This document shows, piece by piece, positions 17,401 to 26,546 of a DNA stretch of 64,000 nt (positions are counted from its first letter, which is position 1; each line of letters starts with the position of its first letter). The position numbers and the translations under genes are program-made. The stretch lies in assembly GCA_023437715.1 (NCBI GenBank), contig JAEZFK010000037.1:62001-126000 (forward strand), read 5' to 3'. This DNA comes from Bacillota bacterium. Its GTDB lineage: Bacteria; Bacillota; Clostridia; Lachnospirales; Lachnospiraceae. Under the pieces are notes generated by a model. That model had not been told where the DNA came from. It ran no database searches and saw only the letters and a list, made by a program, of their open reading frames with translations.

Positions 17401-20400
17401 GACCGCGATACAACGACCTTAAGCGCCGATCAGGAAGATGAAAGCGCCGGGTACTGTTACGGGATCTCGGAATACTTACCTTACGGAACCTATGTGGCCG
17501 TGGAACAGCAGCCCTTTAATAAGGACTTAGGGGACCTCTATAACAAGCACTATAAAACCGATGCTCCGAAAGAAATTGAACTTCCAGCCGTTTATGCCCA
17601 AGGAAGCGGGGCAGACCCTGAGGGCGGAAAAATGGGAGCGGATAAAACACCGGAAGAGCTGGCGGACTATTACCAATACCATGCCGCGAACACGGTTTCC
17701 CAGCTCTCAGCCAAATATCACATCCGCTTTCATGAGGAATGGCCGGGAGAGGGCGGGGAGGATCTAAGGAAACACATTATCCGGGCGCACAGCCGTTTGG
17801 GTAATTATGAAATTTATCCTTATGGTTTAGACCTTGATAAGCTTTCCGGACATTTCACCATCACCCAGGGAGCGAATGATCCACTAAAGGATTATTATAA
17901 TCCTCTGGTGGACCCGGAAACAGCCGGAGGAAATACAAACAGCCATTACCTGGCGGACGATAGAAATGCCGGAAAGCGAACCGCAAATGGATCAACCTAT
18001 GAAACAAACGGAGTGGAGAAGATCTACCGTTACGGCTCTGTATCTGAAGACAAACAGACTTATAATAACGTTCCATTTCCATCAGGAACCGGGGAAGTTT
18101 ACCGGGATCATGTGACGGCCATGGAGGGAATGCAGACAGCCTATGACGGGAAATATGCCCCGATGCTAGTGCCGTGGACCGTGGCAGAGCCAGCCAGTGA
18201 AGCCACAGATACCGTCCAGAACGGGGACGGGACAGCAAGCTATAAGGGCTATGCTTACCGGAAATACCGGAATACCTTTTATACAAGCAAGCTGCGGATT
18301 GAAAAGCTGGATGCAGAAACCGGGGAAAACCTCCTCCATGACGGAGCTTTATTTACTCTTTATGCAGCTTCCAGGGAGGACGGGGAGAATACGAACGGCC
18401 TGGTGAAGTTTTACGGGGCAGGCACCCGGATCGAGGGATCTAAGGAATTTTTGGTGGCCATGGGGGCAAGAGATATCACTCAGGCCGGAACCCTTTTTAG
18501 CGGAATTGTCCCGGAGGGTACCCCGGTATGCAAGGAATCGGAACAGGTAGTCCTTACGGATGACAAAGGGAACCGGACCGGCCAGTTTGAAGCTTTCACG
18601 ACTACCAGGGATGGTCTTCAGGCCCAGGAAGAAGATCAGACGAAAACATCCTATCAGGATCAGAACACAGGTTACCTAATGACCCCCCAGCCATTTGGAG
18701 CAGGAACCTATGTCCTATGTGAGGTAAAGCCCCCGGCTGGGTATGTAAGAACAAAGCCGGTGGCTATTGAGATTTATTCAGATAAAACCACGTACTACCT
18801 AGATGGAAACCGGGACAGCCGGGTGGCAGCAGCTGTTTATGATGAGCCGGGTGCAGCTTCCCCCGCTTCTCCTGACATGGAAGACACCGTCAGAATCTAC
18901 ATAGGAAATACCCCGGTACGTTTAGAAGTTTCAAAGATTAAGGATACAGGTAATACCGTGACTTACCGGACCGATACGAGACTCACAGGAACGGAGCTGG
19001 AGCTGAAGCAGAAGTACGGAGCGGAAAACTTAGAGTATGCCTATAAGAATGGAACCTATTTAGGCTATGCCTGGTATAAGGGAACCCTGGAATACTTGGA
19101 ATCCAGAAAGGCAGCCGGGGAAGATGTGAACCCGGTCTATGTAGACGGCGTGTTCGCCGGTTACGGTCTGATCTCCAGGCCCCTTGATACCGCCGATGAT
19201 AACAACCGTTACGTGGCGGGAGCGCAGATGGCCCTTTATGATGCGATTGAGATCAAAGAAAACGGGGACAGCGGGGATTACGGCTACGATGGTGTGGAGG
19301 TGGTAAGGGACCGGAATAACAATGTCCAGTCCATGAAAGTGAAAAAGGGCTATGCCGGAACAACGGTTGAATTTATCCGGCAGGAGGATGAAGCAGGAAG
19401 CCTTGCCGGGGAGGGCGGAGCAGGTACCTGGACTTACCGGACTATAGAACGGGAGGATACCGATATCCTCTATTACTCCCTGGGAGATTTAAAGGTAACG
19501 GAAACCGGCGCGGATGGGAAGCTTTACGGTTATGACCGGAACGGAAATAAAGTCCAGGTAAAAAACCATGAATCCATCTATGTGATGAAAGGCGGCCAGC
19601 CGGTCTTTGAGCTTACGGGCGGGGATTTAACCGCGGTGAAGTATTCTGCCGCGGACAAGATCTTCACTTTAGGCTCTGAAACCATCCTGTATCACCTGGA
19701 CAACAGCGGAAACCGGGATGCTTTTGTCAATCCCACCACCGGCATGGCCTTCACGAAAGAAAGACAAAAGCTTATGGTGTGGCCGGTAAAGGTTTCCAAA
19801 ACGGCTACTGGAGCAGTTATTGCCAGAGAAAAGATTAAGACCTGGAGAATTGCCTCTATCCATGCCGATACAGACCAGGAATACATCACAGGAACCTACA
19901 ACGGAAACAACCTGGCTAAAAGCCTAAATCCGGTCCTTAATGGCCACGGGCTCCCGGAGTATTACCAGAAATCGGCCGGGACCTACAAAAAGGGGAATCC
20001 GGTCTATGACATTGACGGAGATTATGTCCGCTATAAGTATGAGGATCTTCTTCCTGCCTACAACAATGCAGCCTACAAAATCAATGACAAGGCCAGCATG
20101 AAAGCTATCGGAAATGAAGAGGATACCACAGACGATGGGAAGCTCTACCACCGGCAGGGCGAGGCCTGGGTCATGGAGAACACCTGGATCACCGGAGAAA
20201 AATATCCCAATGATCCATTTCAGGCGGATCAGACCGTAGGCCAGGCCGACATGTTAAAGCGGGTGATTCCGGGGACCTACATCATGGAAGAGGTCAAGGC
20301 GCCTTCCGGCTATGCAAAGGGCCTCCCGGTGGGGATTACGGTCACTGAAACCGATAAGGTCCAGAATGCTGGGATGGAAGATGAAAAGATCAAGGTGGAG

Positions 20401-23400
20401 ATCGTCAAAACCGATGCGCCGGGCCAGTACCGGCTTCAAGTGGAGAGTGATTATGACCAAGGGTCAGACCCTCAAGAGGGCCTTATACCCGGTGAAACGG
20501 GGCACGCTGCCGTTACAGAGCCAAAAGGGGCCTACAGCTACAGCCAGATACCCGGCGCGCACCTGACGCTTTATAAAGCAAAAAGGGTATACACCACCGA
20601 TAACGTGACCTATCCGAAAGGTTATTACCTTGTGAAAGCCGAGAATCAACCGGCACAGTGGACCGTAGAAAACACCGCGGATAATGCGCTGGTGACGGTC
20701 ACGGCAGACTGGATCACGGACGGGAGCCCGAAGTATTTTGAGGGAATCCCTGCCGGAGATTATATCCTGGAGGAAAAAGAGGCAGCGGACGGATATATCC
20801 GCAGCTCAATGGAGGTGGTGGTGAAAGAAACCGGGGAAGCGCAGACCGTCAATTTTAAAAATGACCATACCAAGCTGGAGGTTTATAAATACTACGAAGA
20901 CAGTAAGGGAAACCGGCTGCAGCTTCCAAACGATCACGCGGCGGGCCTGGCCCTTTACGAGGCGAAAACAGACAAAGACGGAAACATTCTGATGGATGGA
21001 GGGATACCAGTATACGATAAAACAAAGCAGATTGACGCATGGAACACCGATGACCTGACCGAATACACCGAAATCGTTGAAAAGAGTACCAGCGTTGTGA
21101 ACCGCATAAAAGATTTCCTTGGCCTGTCAGAAAATCAGTCCAGTTTTATCAAAGACTTTGAAGCAGCCTACAGGGAATCCGGGAAAGGATTAACTACTCT
21201 CACCTGGTACACGAAAGAGGGAATGCGGCGGGCCGAGCGGAGCAAAAGCCTTTCAACCGGACAGGGAGATGGCATACCCGATGGGGCGGGGCACACTGTA
21301 GCACAAACCTGGATTACGGATGAAGGGAAAACCATCCGGATCACCATTTATCGAAATGTTCAGAATGGGTCACTCGATGGCGATGGGAAGCTTCCTCTGA
21401 TCTTTGAATACCAGTTCAACTACAGGGAGCAGAACGGAATAAAAAGCTATGACACCTTAGAAGGAATGCACCGGATGGATTATTTACCCTTAAACGCGGA
21501 AAAAGGCGGGAACCGGATCGGGAATTATGTTCTGATGGAAGAAAAAACACCACCTGGATTTGAAACAGCGGACCCGAAAACCATTGTCCTTACTGAAACC
21601 GGAAATGTGCAGCGTATCAGCCTGGAAAATGAAGAAAAGTACATCAATGTATTGAAAGTGGTTTCCGATGGGACCAAAGAGTATGCGGTGGCTGGAGCAA
21701 AGCTGGCACTCTACCGTGCAGACGAAGCCGGAAAATATGTAGAGGATGATGTTCACCTGGTAGAAATCTGGATATCCGGATCAGACGGTAAGTATACGGA
21801 AAGTGATAGGTTTAACGGAAATCTACCCGATAAAGCGGGGCACGCTGTCCCGAAGGGATTCTCTGTGGGGGACTTAAAGCCACACCGGATCGATAAAATC
21901 CCTTATGGAACCTACTATATTGCTGAGACAGATCCCCCGGCATACATGCAGAAAGCGGAGCCGGTGGAGATCACAGTGGGCGCGGAGAAAGTCCCTGTTT
22001 ACCGGATCGTAAACACGCCTACCGTAGGCAAGCTGGAGATCCATAAGAAAGCATCGGATACCGGAGAGGATTTGGATCATGCCCGCTTTAAGGTGACAAA
22101 CAAGGACACCGGAGACACCTGGTATATGACCACCGGGGCCGACGGAAAAGAGGAGCTGCCAGGACTTCCAACCGGATTGGTACAAGCAGACGGAACCGTA
22201 AAAGCCTATACCTATACCATTGAAGAAATTTCCCCACCGGATTTTTACCAGATCTCCGGGGGAACGAAAACATTCCAATTTGACGGAAAAGGGAGCGGAA
22301 AAGAAGTACTTTATACCTGTGAGATTGTGAATGATCCGACAAGCATTCAATTTAGAAAGACAGATTTCCATACCGGCATGGACGTAAAGGGGGCAGAAAT
22401 TGCCGTTTATGAGGCTATGGTCGATGATGGGGAATATCAGAAGAATGGCGAGGCAGTTGCCGTCATAACCTCCGGGCCAAATGGCTTCACTCTTACAAAG
22501 AAACTCTCAGCCAACCGGGTTTATATCATGGAAGAGCAGAAAGCTCCAGCTGGGTATGCTTTTTCAGAGCCGGTTATATTTACCGTAAACGAAGCAGGAA
22601 CCGGAATTCTTAATATAACAAACGATTTCCACGTATTAAAGCTGGCAGAAGAGAACGGGGCCATCGAAGCCTTAACGATCACAGGACGGGTTCCTGTAAA
22701 GGTGTATACCGTGTTAAAGGATTTAGACACAGGAACAGAGCTTCCGGCCCTTGCAGGAACAGGAGGAGGTCTGAGCCTGACTGCGGAGGATGGGATTAAG
22801 GATGGCCACTTATATGAGATCACCGAGTTCACCAGGTACTCCGATGGCAGGGAGGAAAAGTCCTTAAAAGAAACCCGACGGATCTATTTGGATGAAGATG
22901 GCTTCTGCATTATCCCCTCCAGAACTTATTTAGAGGCCAGGCAGGAGCTGACGGATGAGGATGGAAATATCCTTGCAAGCTGGACATCCTCTGAGGGTAA
23001 TCCTGAATACACAATCATGAATCCTGTTACGAAAGAAGTACCTATTACACAGATCACCAGCACCATCGGCGCGGATCACAGCGCAGTAAAGAAGAACAGC
23101 GTCATAAAGTACACCATTACCTATAACAATCCATATGACGCTACGGCAGATATTCAGGTGAAAGCCACCTTAAAAGATGGGCTGGAATACTTAAGATCAA
23201 CAAATAACGGCACAGAATCAAACGGAATTGTTACCTGGAGCCTTACCGGGATCGCATCCCATGAGAGCGGAACGGTAGATGTTGTGGCTATTGCAGAGAG
23301 AGAAACGGGAGAGCAGATTAAGGCTTCCTTTGAAACAAAAATAGGGGAACTCATAAAAAGTACCACCTTAACAAACCCCATAGTTCCGGATGGATCGGTT

Positions 23401-25593
23401 ACTGTCATAAACAAGCTGACCGGGACAGGAAAGAATCAATCGGATGCGTTTGTTTATCATGTAAGGCTTACAGAACGGAATGGAACCATCTTAACAGGAT
23501 ACCAGGCATTTAACGGCTCCATAGAGGGCCGGATCAAAGGGGAGGGGGATATAACCTTGACCGGAGACGGTTTCCTGACCTTTGCCGGGCTGCCTTACGG
23601 AACCGGATATGAGATCACCCAGGAGCTAAACAGCGAATACGAAGCAGAGCAAACAGCCATTACCGGAGAGGTATCGAAAATGTTCCAAAGCGCGGTATTT
23701 AAAAACAACCGGGATGATAATACCATCCGGGAAATCCTAACGGCTGGAGGAAGCTACCAAATCACCGAAACCACAGCCTACAGCGACGGAAACAGCCTTA
23801 TAAGCGGGATATACCGCTTCCAGTTAAACGCTTCCGGAAAGATCGACAACGTGGATATGGAGGACCGGATCATTCGCCTGTATTTCTCAAAGACAGACAG
23901 AGCTACCGGCAATGAGCTTGCAAACGGCAGCTATGGCCTGGTTGATGCAGAAACAGGAGAAACCATTTATGAATTTACAAAGGAAAAGGAGGAGGTGCTT
24001 ATTCCGGCAGAACTGATTACCCCAGGAAAGGAGTACATTCTCCGGGAGGATCAGCCTCCGGCCGGATATGCCTGGGAAAAAGAGATCCGCTTTACGGCTG
24101 AGGAAAGCGGTGCACCGGAAACCATCATCATGCAGGATAAGAAAACAGAGGTTGAGATCCAGAAAATAGATACAGAAACCGGGGAACTGCTTACCGGAGG
24201 AAACTTTTCCATCCGGGAAAAGGAAACCGGGGATCTTATCACCAGGTTTATAGTCGAGGGAAAGCCGGTCCTTATAAAGGGTCTCCTGATTGCAGGAAAG
24301 ACCTATGAGCTGATCGAAGAGGAGCCGCCGGCCGGATATGCCTACAGTCGGAACCTGAAGTTTACGGTTCCCCAGGAGCCTGAACCCATTACTATCACCA
24401 TGAAAGACAAGAAAACGGAGGTTTCCATTGAAAAGCTGGGAGAGACCATAACAAAAGCCTCCCCGTCCGAAGCGGCCAGTCCGTTGCCGGGAAGCATTCT
24501 GCAGATATTAAACGAGGATAAAACCCCGGCGAAAGCCTTGCATAATGACAATGATTTTAAAGCCGGTGATGATCTTATTTTCACAACCGGAGATCAGTTC
24601 AAGGAAATAAAAGGCCAGCTGATGGCTGGGAAAAGTTACTGGCTCCATGAAGTAAAACCGGCGGATGGATATGCCTACGCAGAAGATATCCCATTCACAA
24701 TCAGCTTAAACGGAGATAAAGATGCTGTAATCATGATAGACGATCCAACCCATGTAATCCTATCCAAAAAGGCTATAACAGGCCAGGAGGAACTTCCGGG
24801 GAACCACATGAGCGTAACAGATGAAACAGGCAATGTTATTGATGAATGGTTCTCCGGCGATCAGCCTCATGAAATCAATGGAAAGCTGAATGCCGGAGAA
24901 ACTTACCGATTCCATGAAGTTACTCCAAGACCAGGATATGTGTATGGACAAGATGTGACCTTTACGGTTAGCAGGAATGGCAGCGTGGATCAGGTAGAAA
25001 TGAGGAATGAAGAAACGAAAGTAAGAATCAATAAAGTAAACGCAGCCGGTATGCAGCTAAAAGGAGCAGTACTGCAAATTCTCGATAAAAACAATAATCT
25101 TGTCAGTGAATTTGAAACAACCGGAGATCCATTTGATGTAATCGGATTATTAACAGCGGGAGGAAATTATTATCTCCATGAAGTAAAAGCGCCGGATGGT
25201 TATTTACACGCCTTGGATAAAGAATTTATTGTTCCCAGGAATACAGATCGATTGGAGGTCATTATGATCGATTTAATGAGACCTGGAGGAGGAAAGATAA
25301 ACCCTCCGCCAATTCCGATACCAGTCCCTGAACCTGATACCTTTCCGGAATCTGTTAAGGCCGGAGTGATTACAGCCAGTTACAGAATGCCCCTATTAAA
25401 TCCAACATGGCTGGAACTGGCATATGGAAAAGGAACGGGGAAGCATGGAGAAAAAACCGGAGATCAGAATTTTGTTGTCGTTCTGGCAGTGGGAATGGTT
25501 CTTTGCCTTTCTGGATTTCTTTGGACTATGAGAAACAGGAAAGTGAGGAAAGACAAAAAAGGAAATAAGAAAAAGAAGAGAGAAATTAGATAA
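11482..25593 (+). CDS. giant SpaA/Cna-B-type surface protein, 4703 aa, sortase substrate candidate
   Basis: A signal peptide (about 1-40) is followed by an N-terminal domain with Cys118 in YCVQG, reminiscent of but not proven to be a thioester adhesin domain. An acidic Glu/Thr linker lies at about 790-920. From about residue 2400 to 4570 there are some 15 E-box-like elements (YILEEKEAADGY, YIMEEQKAPAGY, YYLHEVKAPDGY and similar), the signature of SpaA/Cna-B pilin-like domains with internal Lys-Asn isopeptide bonds. A DUF11-like domain lies near 3855-3960. The C-terminus has EKTGDQN, a hydrophobic helix (about 4664-4684) and a basic tail, a degenerate sorting signal lacking LP. The next gene is a class B sortase. 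It is probably a long wall-anchored fibre or adhesin. The frame is uninterrupted over 14 kb. Confidence 0.92.
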   Translation: MIKNLQRLDIKRKTAACMAVILTVMAFLPYIPGPMVSLADYAQIIEPAAWPSWDSNTYGAEAASKGYEPTGLMYETKWINLKDNGGYVFPAGAKQYLVENTQHSNGSYNEFDKTFLYCVQGHTPNAMIYLGSQAFLQGFWSIKNNNMPEEFPTGKNSKNIKLKKFNFLMITYATHMGSNDSITACNDANAGTAKYIVASIINWLAADECVFTGDWSHDIAEFRRSDNYDAVLKQLNPNAVGDRSVYNQLSSTQVAPEYAARGCNNWAEWMFGNVWDAATITKGFEEDSGETVYFAKVDHASETYSITIPYPNDVVKSYYQKLSAKDLYGDWTYTGPTDAGLVFTSQSGEVPTGGQGIGTLYWANQGQVGAVLAKDIGSAQLATFKFYTLIDPRYGTYAFDASQTYFAAKMDKDLEVHVRVGSGSAGKVQRFKHTESFGASYNVGLFKFDSETGKPLAGSHWDILEKFDDSQLDSTDLDLESPEGYSSNLGSLTGASWEDDMGSDEARISTNYDGDTGLNDSEANLYNQANSSRSQFQRWSNPENDPCPADVNITDENGELHYVDSQGKMVSKIAHSDTKSYTYEKGYCTGHPAPVVEYEEVPEPEYDEETGEQTNEDEIEAVEEYNQELHDNAWAEWLAGVEECERLAAQGGFFHAIDPTGNTQREALEADRDQFYKDYISLTYDYSAKETTPAPGYSLHGSHPDDIPMEWRTVTSSEYKDYEAHGIDHTGGRSGAGMDIESDSLGTDVAGKTPNPEALEKVLFVSHSSSGKFARFDTPEKGALSYGGQPITEQETEENPIEETETNESTEIKAETEEETQSEAIEETKKEEETESTEESITEAGQESTTESTEGSMEEEPEITEETDASQPETIEDTQPDTIEETKVTASEATSDKEIPGQPPRKQTATASEAEKVNGGITFTGFLEKVVTSLRSIAGRAASLFRSDDEDSGSSGSLSSLQESTETSRLDPLDSSIKDWTFIAYDHRTEGDIHFNKKDMDLKAGEKAGYSAYGDSQGDGTLEGAVYGLFAATDIPHPDGHSGVLFQKDNLVSVATTDRNGDGTFLAITQAPGYTYNYQTGAIEKTANGWADHAPKNLYTAMGTTIGKEADTERFVGHTESGGSISLTDSRNETASGYEKLSSNQGKDGTGESSHSYPIENDEALNGNCWIGRPLIVNADGTQYYIKELARSEGYELSVYGKDSAVSNREAYQAGGNPSAEGTVSAGSIETDRVKKANTFTVTSSGATNGYRIYAQNIPEGATFYTTKTKVVEDPKGTHTEYVIREETALANEEGARVIINGSPVVAKAGDTVTLPNGETAVVSKVSDPEYDYTAVRPDNALRYTIPIFADKEVSGDLTEDANAALKKASFKEPDEGAPWTLVPVEGDSFEDQAKSLYEGMEEAGLSAFNCLRVQEITDGKAVVRYSYRVGSSISAGVYDEEEKLLYVKKDITYSIKGSDISGYIYLAYTLDQLEDSKENGNGFITYAKVKAGELSKKTAVYPEDLSGTSIIESPERTYWIYSQGEPLRNNDGSIKKVLVEEEKQVAPGYELKDVDVPVTAVYDGKGYTIDVAGSEGTESVDYKITYQDDFVSGTYITPEEYGGYYGNISVSPNLAKAGTYIESVTLRYDRNRIDSDGGTRQANISVVERPILQKVKITKDISVNEDGTYSNNTYAGTGHEDRVTNELGGTGENAAYLKNFHFKTYLKSNLERLYRAADGMVSWQDRNGNPVDITSYRNVFPEKVQKLYTKVDYRTDPLVRDSNQAAIANTELYSYTNDLINADQNPGYTAVLEKTAQSVKDESGNDRTNSRYNYEKFFEAIDVANSDKWDRTDNESSSFKPFAFIKGLLFGTGGADSGPHGSKQYPAAHNNPETESGINTSGTSKDNALRSDHVRQFAITWYLDDEVEKLVKKNPAGETESAAGGETYSDEVYDKALSEAIKKAENYLKPFFAYNLDDIYAIAWDSELYGGKDRDTTTLSADQEDESAGYCYGISEYLPYGTYVAVEQQPFNKDLGDLYNKHYKTDAPKEIELPAVYAQGSGADPEGGKMGADKTPEELADYYQYHAANTVSQLSAKYHIRFHEEWPGEGGEDLRKHIIRAHSRLGNYEIYPYGLDLDKLSGHFTITQGANDPLKDYYNPLVDPETAGGNTNSHYLADDRNAGKRTANGSTYETNGVEKIYRYGSVSEDKQTYNNVPFPSGTGEVYRDHVTAMEGMQTAYDGKYAPMLVPWTVAEPASEATDTVQNGDGTASYKGYAYRKYRNTFYTSKLRIEKLDAETGENLLHDGALFTLYAASREDGENTNGLVKFYGAGTRIEGSKEFLVAMGARDITQAGTLFSGIVPEGTPVCKESEQVVLTDDKGNRTGQFEAFTTTRDGLQAQEEDQTKTSYQDQNTGYLMTPQPFGAGTYVLCEVKPPAGYVRTKPVAIEIYSDKTTYYLDGNRDSRVAAAVYDEPGAASPASPDMEDTVRIYIGNTPVRLEVSKIKDTGNTVTYRTDTRLTGTELELKQKYGAENLEYAYKNGTYLGYAWYKGTLEYLESRKAAGEDVNPVYVDGVFAGYGLISRPLDTADDNNRYVAGAQMALYDAIEIKENGDSGDYGYDGVEVVRDRNNNVQSMKVKKGYAGTTVEFIRQEDEAGSLAGEGGAGTWTYRTIEREDTDILYYSLGDLKVTETGADGKLYGYDRNGNKVQVKNHESIYVMKGGQPVFELTGGDLTAVKYSAADKIFTLGSETILYHLDNSGNRDAFVNPTTGMAFTKERQKLMVWPVKVSKTATGAVIAREKIKTWRIASIHADTDQEYITGTYNGNNLAKSLNPVLNGHGLPEYYQKSAGTYKKGNPVYDIDGDYVRYKYEDLLPAYNNAAYKINDKASMKAIGNEEDTTDDGKLYHRQGEAWVMENTWITGEKYPNDPFQADQTVGQADMLKRVIPGTYIMEEVKAPSGYAKGLPVGITVTETDKVQNAGMEDEKIKVEIVKTDAPGQYRLQVESDYDQGSDPQEGLIPGETGHAAVTEPKGAYSYSQIPGAHLTLYKAKRVYTTDNVTYPKGYYLVKAENQPAQWTVENTADNALVTVTADWITDGSPKYFEGIPAGDYILEEKEAADGYIRSSMEVVVKETGEAQTVNFKNDHTKLEVYKYYEDSKGNRLQLPNDHAAGLALYEAKTDKDGNILMDGGIPVYDKTKQIDAWNTDDLTEYTEIVEKSTSVVNRIKDFLGLSENQSSFIKDFEAAYRESGKGLTTLTWYTKEGMRRAERSKSLSTGQGDGIPDGAGHTVAQTWITDEGKTIRITIYRNVQNGSLDGDGKLPLIFEYQFNYREQNGIKSYDTLEGMHRMDYLPLNAEKGGNRIGNYVLMEEKTPPGFETADPKTIVLTETGNVQRISLENEEKYINVLKVVSDGTKEYAVAGAKLALYRADEAGKYVEDDVHLVEIWISGSDGKYTESDRFNGNLPDKAGHAVPKGFSVGDLKPHRIDKIPYGTYYIAETDPPAYMQKAEPVEITVGAEKVPVYRIVNTPTVGKLEIHKKASDTGEDLDHARFKVTNKDTGDTWYMTTGADGKEELPGLPTGLVQADGTVKAYTYTIEEISPPDFYQISGGTKTFQFDGKGSGKEVLYTCEIVNDPTSIQFRKTDFHTGMDVKGAEIAVYEAMVDDGEYQKNGEAVAVITSGPNGFTLTKKLSANRVYIMEEQKAPAGYAFSEPVIFTVNEAGTGILNITNDFHVLKLAEENGAIEALTITGRVPVKVYTVLKDLDTGTELPALAGTGGGLSLTAEDGIKDGHLYEITEFTRYSDGREEKSLKETRRIYLDEDGFCIIPSRTYLEARQELTDEDGNILASWTSSEGNPEYTIMNPVTKEVPITQITSTIGADHSAVKKNSVIKYTITYNNPYDATADIQVKATLKDGLEYLRSTNNGTESNGIVTWSLTGIASHESGTVDVVAIAERETGEQIKASFETKIGELIKSTTLTNPIVPDGSVTVINKLTGTGKNQSDAFVYHVRLTERNGTILTGYQAFNGSIEGRIKGEGDITLTGDGFLTFAGLPYGTGYEITQELNSEYEAEQTAITGEVSKMFQSAVFKNNRDDNTIREILTAGGSYQITETTAYSDGNSLISGIYRFQLNASGKIDNVDMEDRIIRLYFSKTDRATGNELANGSYGLVDAETGETIYEFTKEKEEVLIPAELITPGKEYILREDQPPAGYAWEKEIRFTAEESGAPETIIMQDKKTEVEIQKIDTETGELLTGGNFSIREKETGDLITRFIVEGKPVLIKGLLIAGKTYELIEEEPPAGYAYSRNLKFTVPQEPEPITITMKDKKTEVSIEKLGETITKASPSEAASPLPGSILQILNEDKTPAKALHNDNDFKAGDDLIFTTGDQFKEIKGQLMAGKSYWLHEVKPADGYAYAEDIPFTISLNGDKDAVIMIDDPTHVILSKKAITGQEELPGNHMSVTDETGNVIDEWFSGDQPHEINGKLNAGETYRFHEVTPRPGYVYGQDVTFTVSRNGSVDQVEMRNEETKVRINKVNAAGMQLKGAVLQILDKNNNLVSEFETTGDPFDVIGLLTAGGNYYLHEVKAPDGYLHALDKEFIVPRNTDRLEVIMIDLMRPGGGKINPPPIPIPVPEPDTFPESVKAGVITASYRMPLLNPTWLELAYGKGTGKHGEKTGDQNFVVVLAVGMVLCLSGFLWTMRNRKVRKDKKGNKKKKREIR

Positions 25594-25635
25594 GAAAGGA
25601 AGTAAATAAAGGAAAATTAGAAAAATATAAATAAT

Positions 25636-26484
25636 ATGATAAATAAAAAATCAAACAAAAAATCAAACAAAAAACCAAACAAAAAATCAAGCAAAAAACC
25701 AGGCAAAAGACCAAACAAAAAACCAGGCAAAAAACCAAACAAAAAACCAGACAATAATACAAACAACAAAATCCAACACCTCATCCCCGCCCTATGGCTC
25801 GCCGGATTCCTGACATTCAGCTTCCACCTATCCCCCTACATACACAACTACGCAGAAGGAAAACGGGAATACAAAGAGCTTAACCTATCTATATCAAAAT
25901 CCAATTCTGAAAAAAACGAATTCTCCCCTATTCAAAACGAAAAACTCCCAGAGTCATACCTGCAAAACCTGAACCCCGACTACATATTCTGGCTTTACAT
26001 TCCCGGAACCGCGGTCAACTATCCGGTGGCGAGAAACGCAGAACCGGGCTATTATCTAACCCATACGTTCCAGGGAACTGAAAATCCATGTGGAAGTCTC
26101 TTTGTACAGGAGGAAGTGAAAGACCTGAATCATGGAAACACGATTATTTTCGGACACAATATGAAAGACGGCTCCATGTTCGCAGATTTAAAAAATTACA
26201 AAAACCAAAATTTCTACAGCAGCCATCAGACCATCCAAATCCATTACAAAGGAAAGTGGCAAAAATGCAATATATTTTCCTGCCAGATAAGAGAAGAGGA
26301 AGACCTTCAGTGTTATCAGACAGATTTTTCCGATCCAAAAGAAAAACAAAAATTCATGCATCAAATGAAAGCCTCTTCCCTCTATGACATCCAATTCCAA
26401 CCCTCGGAAAACCGTCCGATTATCACGCTGTCAACCTGCTATGGCCGCTCTAAAAGAATGATTGTACAGGCAGTTTTAATGTGA
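25636..26484 (+). CDS. srtB: class B sortase with Lys-rich repetitive N-terminus
   Basis: The 282-aa membrane protein has a cytoplasmic Lys/Asn/Pro repeat tract (about 3-40), one TM segment (about 48-67) and an external class B sortase domain. Catalytic residues are visible: His174 in FGHNMKDGSMF, Cys268 in TLSTCYG and Arg274 before MIVQAV. Class B sortases cleave a sorting motif and join the protein to peptidoglycan or to pilin subunits; the giant protein just upstream is the obvious substrate. The basic tract is encoded by about nine 12-bp repeats. The ribosome binding site is weak and AT-rich. Confidence 0.93.
   Translation: MINKKSNKKSNKKPNKKSSKKPGKRPNKKPGKKPNKKPDNNTNNKIQHLIPALWLAGFLTFSFHLSPYIHNYAEGKREYKELNLSISKSNSEKNEFSPIQNEKLPESYLQNLNPDYIFWLYIPGTAVNYPVARNAEPGYYLTHTFQGTENPCGSLFVQEEVKDLNHGNTIIFGHNMKDGSMFADLKNYKNQNFYSSHQTIQIHYKGKWQKCNIFSCQIREEEDLQCYQTDFSDPKEKQKFMHQMKASSLYDIQFQPSENRPIITLSTCYGRSKRMIVQAVLM
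25645..25755 (+). repeat. twelve-base tandem repeats inside the sortase gene
   Basis: About nine imperfect units of the form AAA-YCA-RRC-AAA encode Lys-[Ser/Pro]-[Asn/Ser/Gly/Asp]-Lys. The units are in frame, so slippage would lengthen or shorten the cytoplasmic basic tail without a frameshift. Confidence 0.85.
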
Positions 26485-26546
26485 TATACTTGATAGCAAT
26501 GAGCACAGCAAATACATATTAAAATAAATTTATGGAGGTCTAAAAT

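Noticed and set aside
25645..25755. CRISPR-like or satellite array
   Set aside because: Units are 12 bases, contiguous and in frame within the sortase gene; there are no spacers.
1..26540. Complete integrative conjugative element
   Set aside because: ssb, surface proteins and sortase fit, but no integrase, relaxase, coupling protein, type IV secretion gene or attachment repeat is present in the window.
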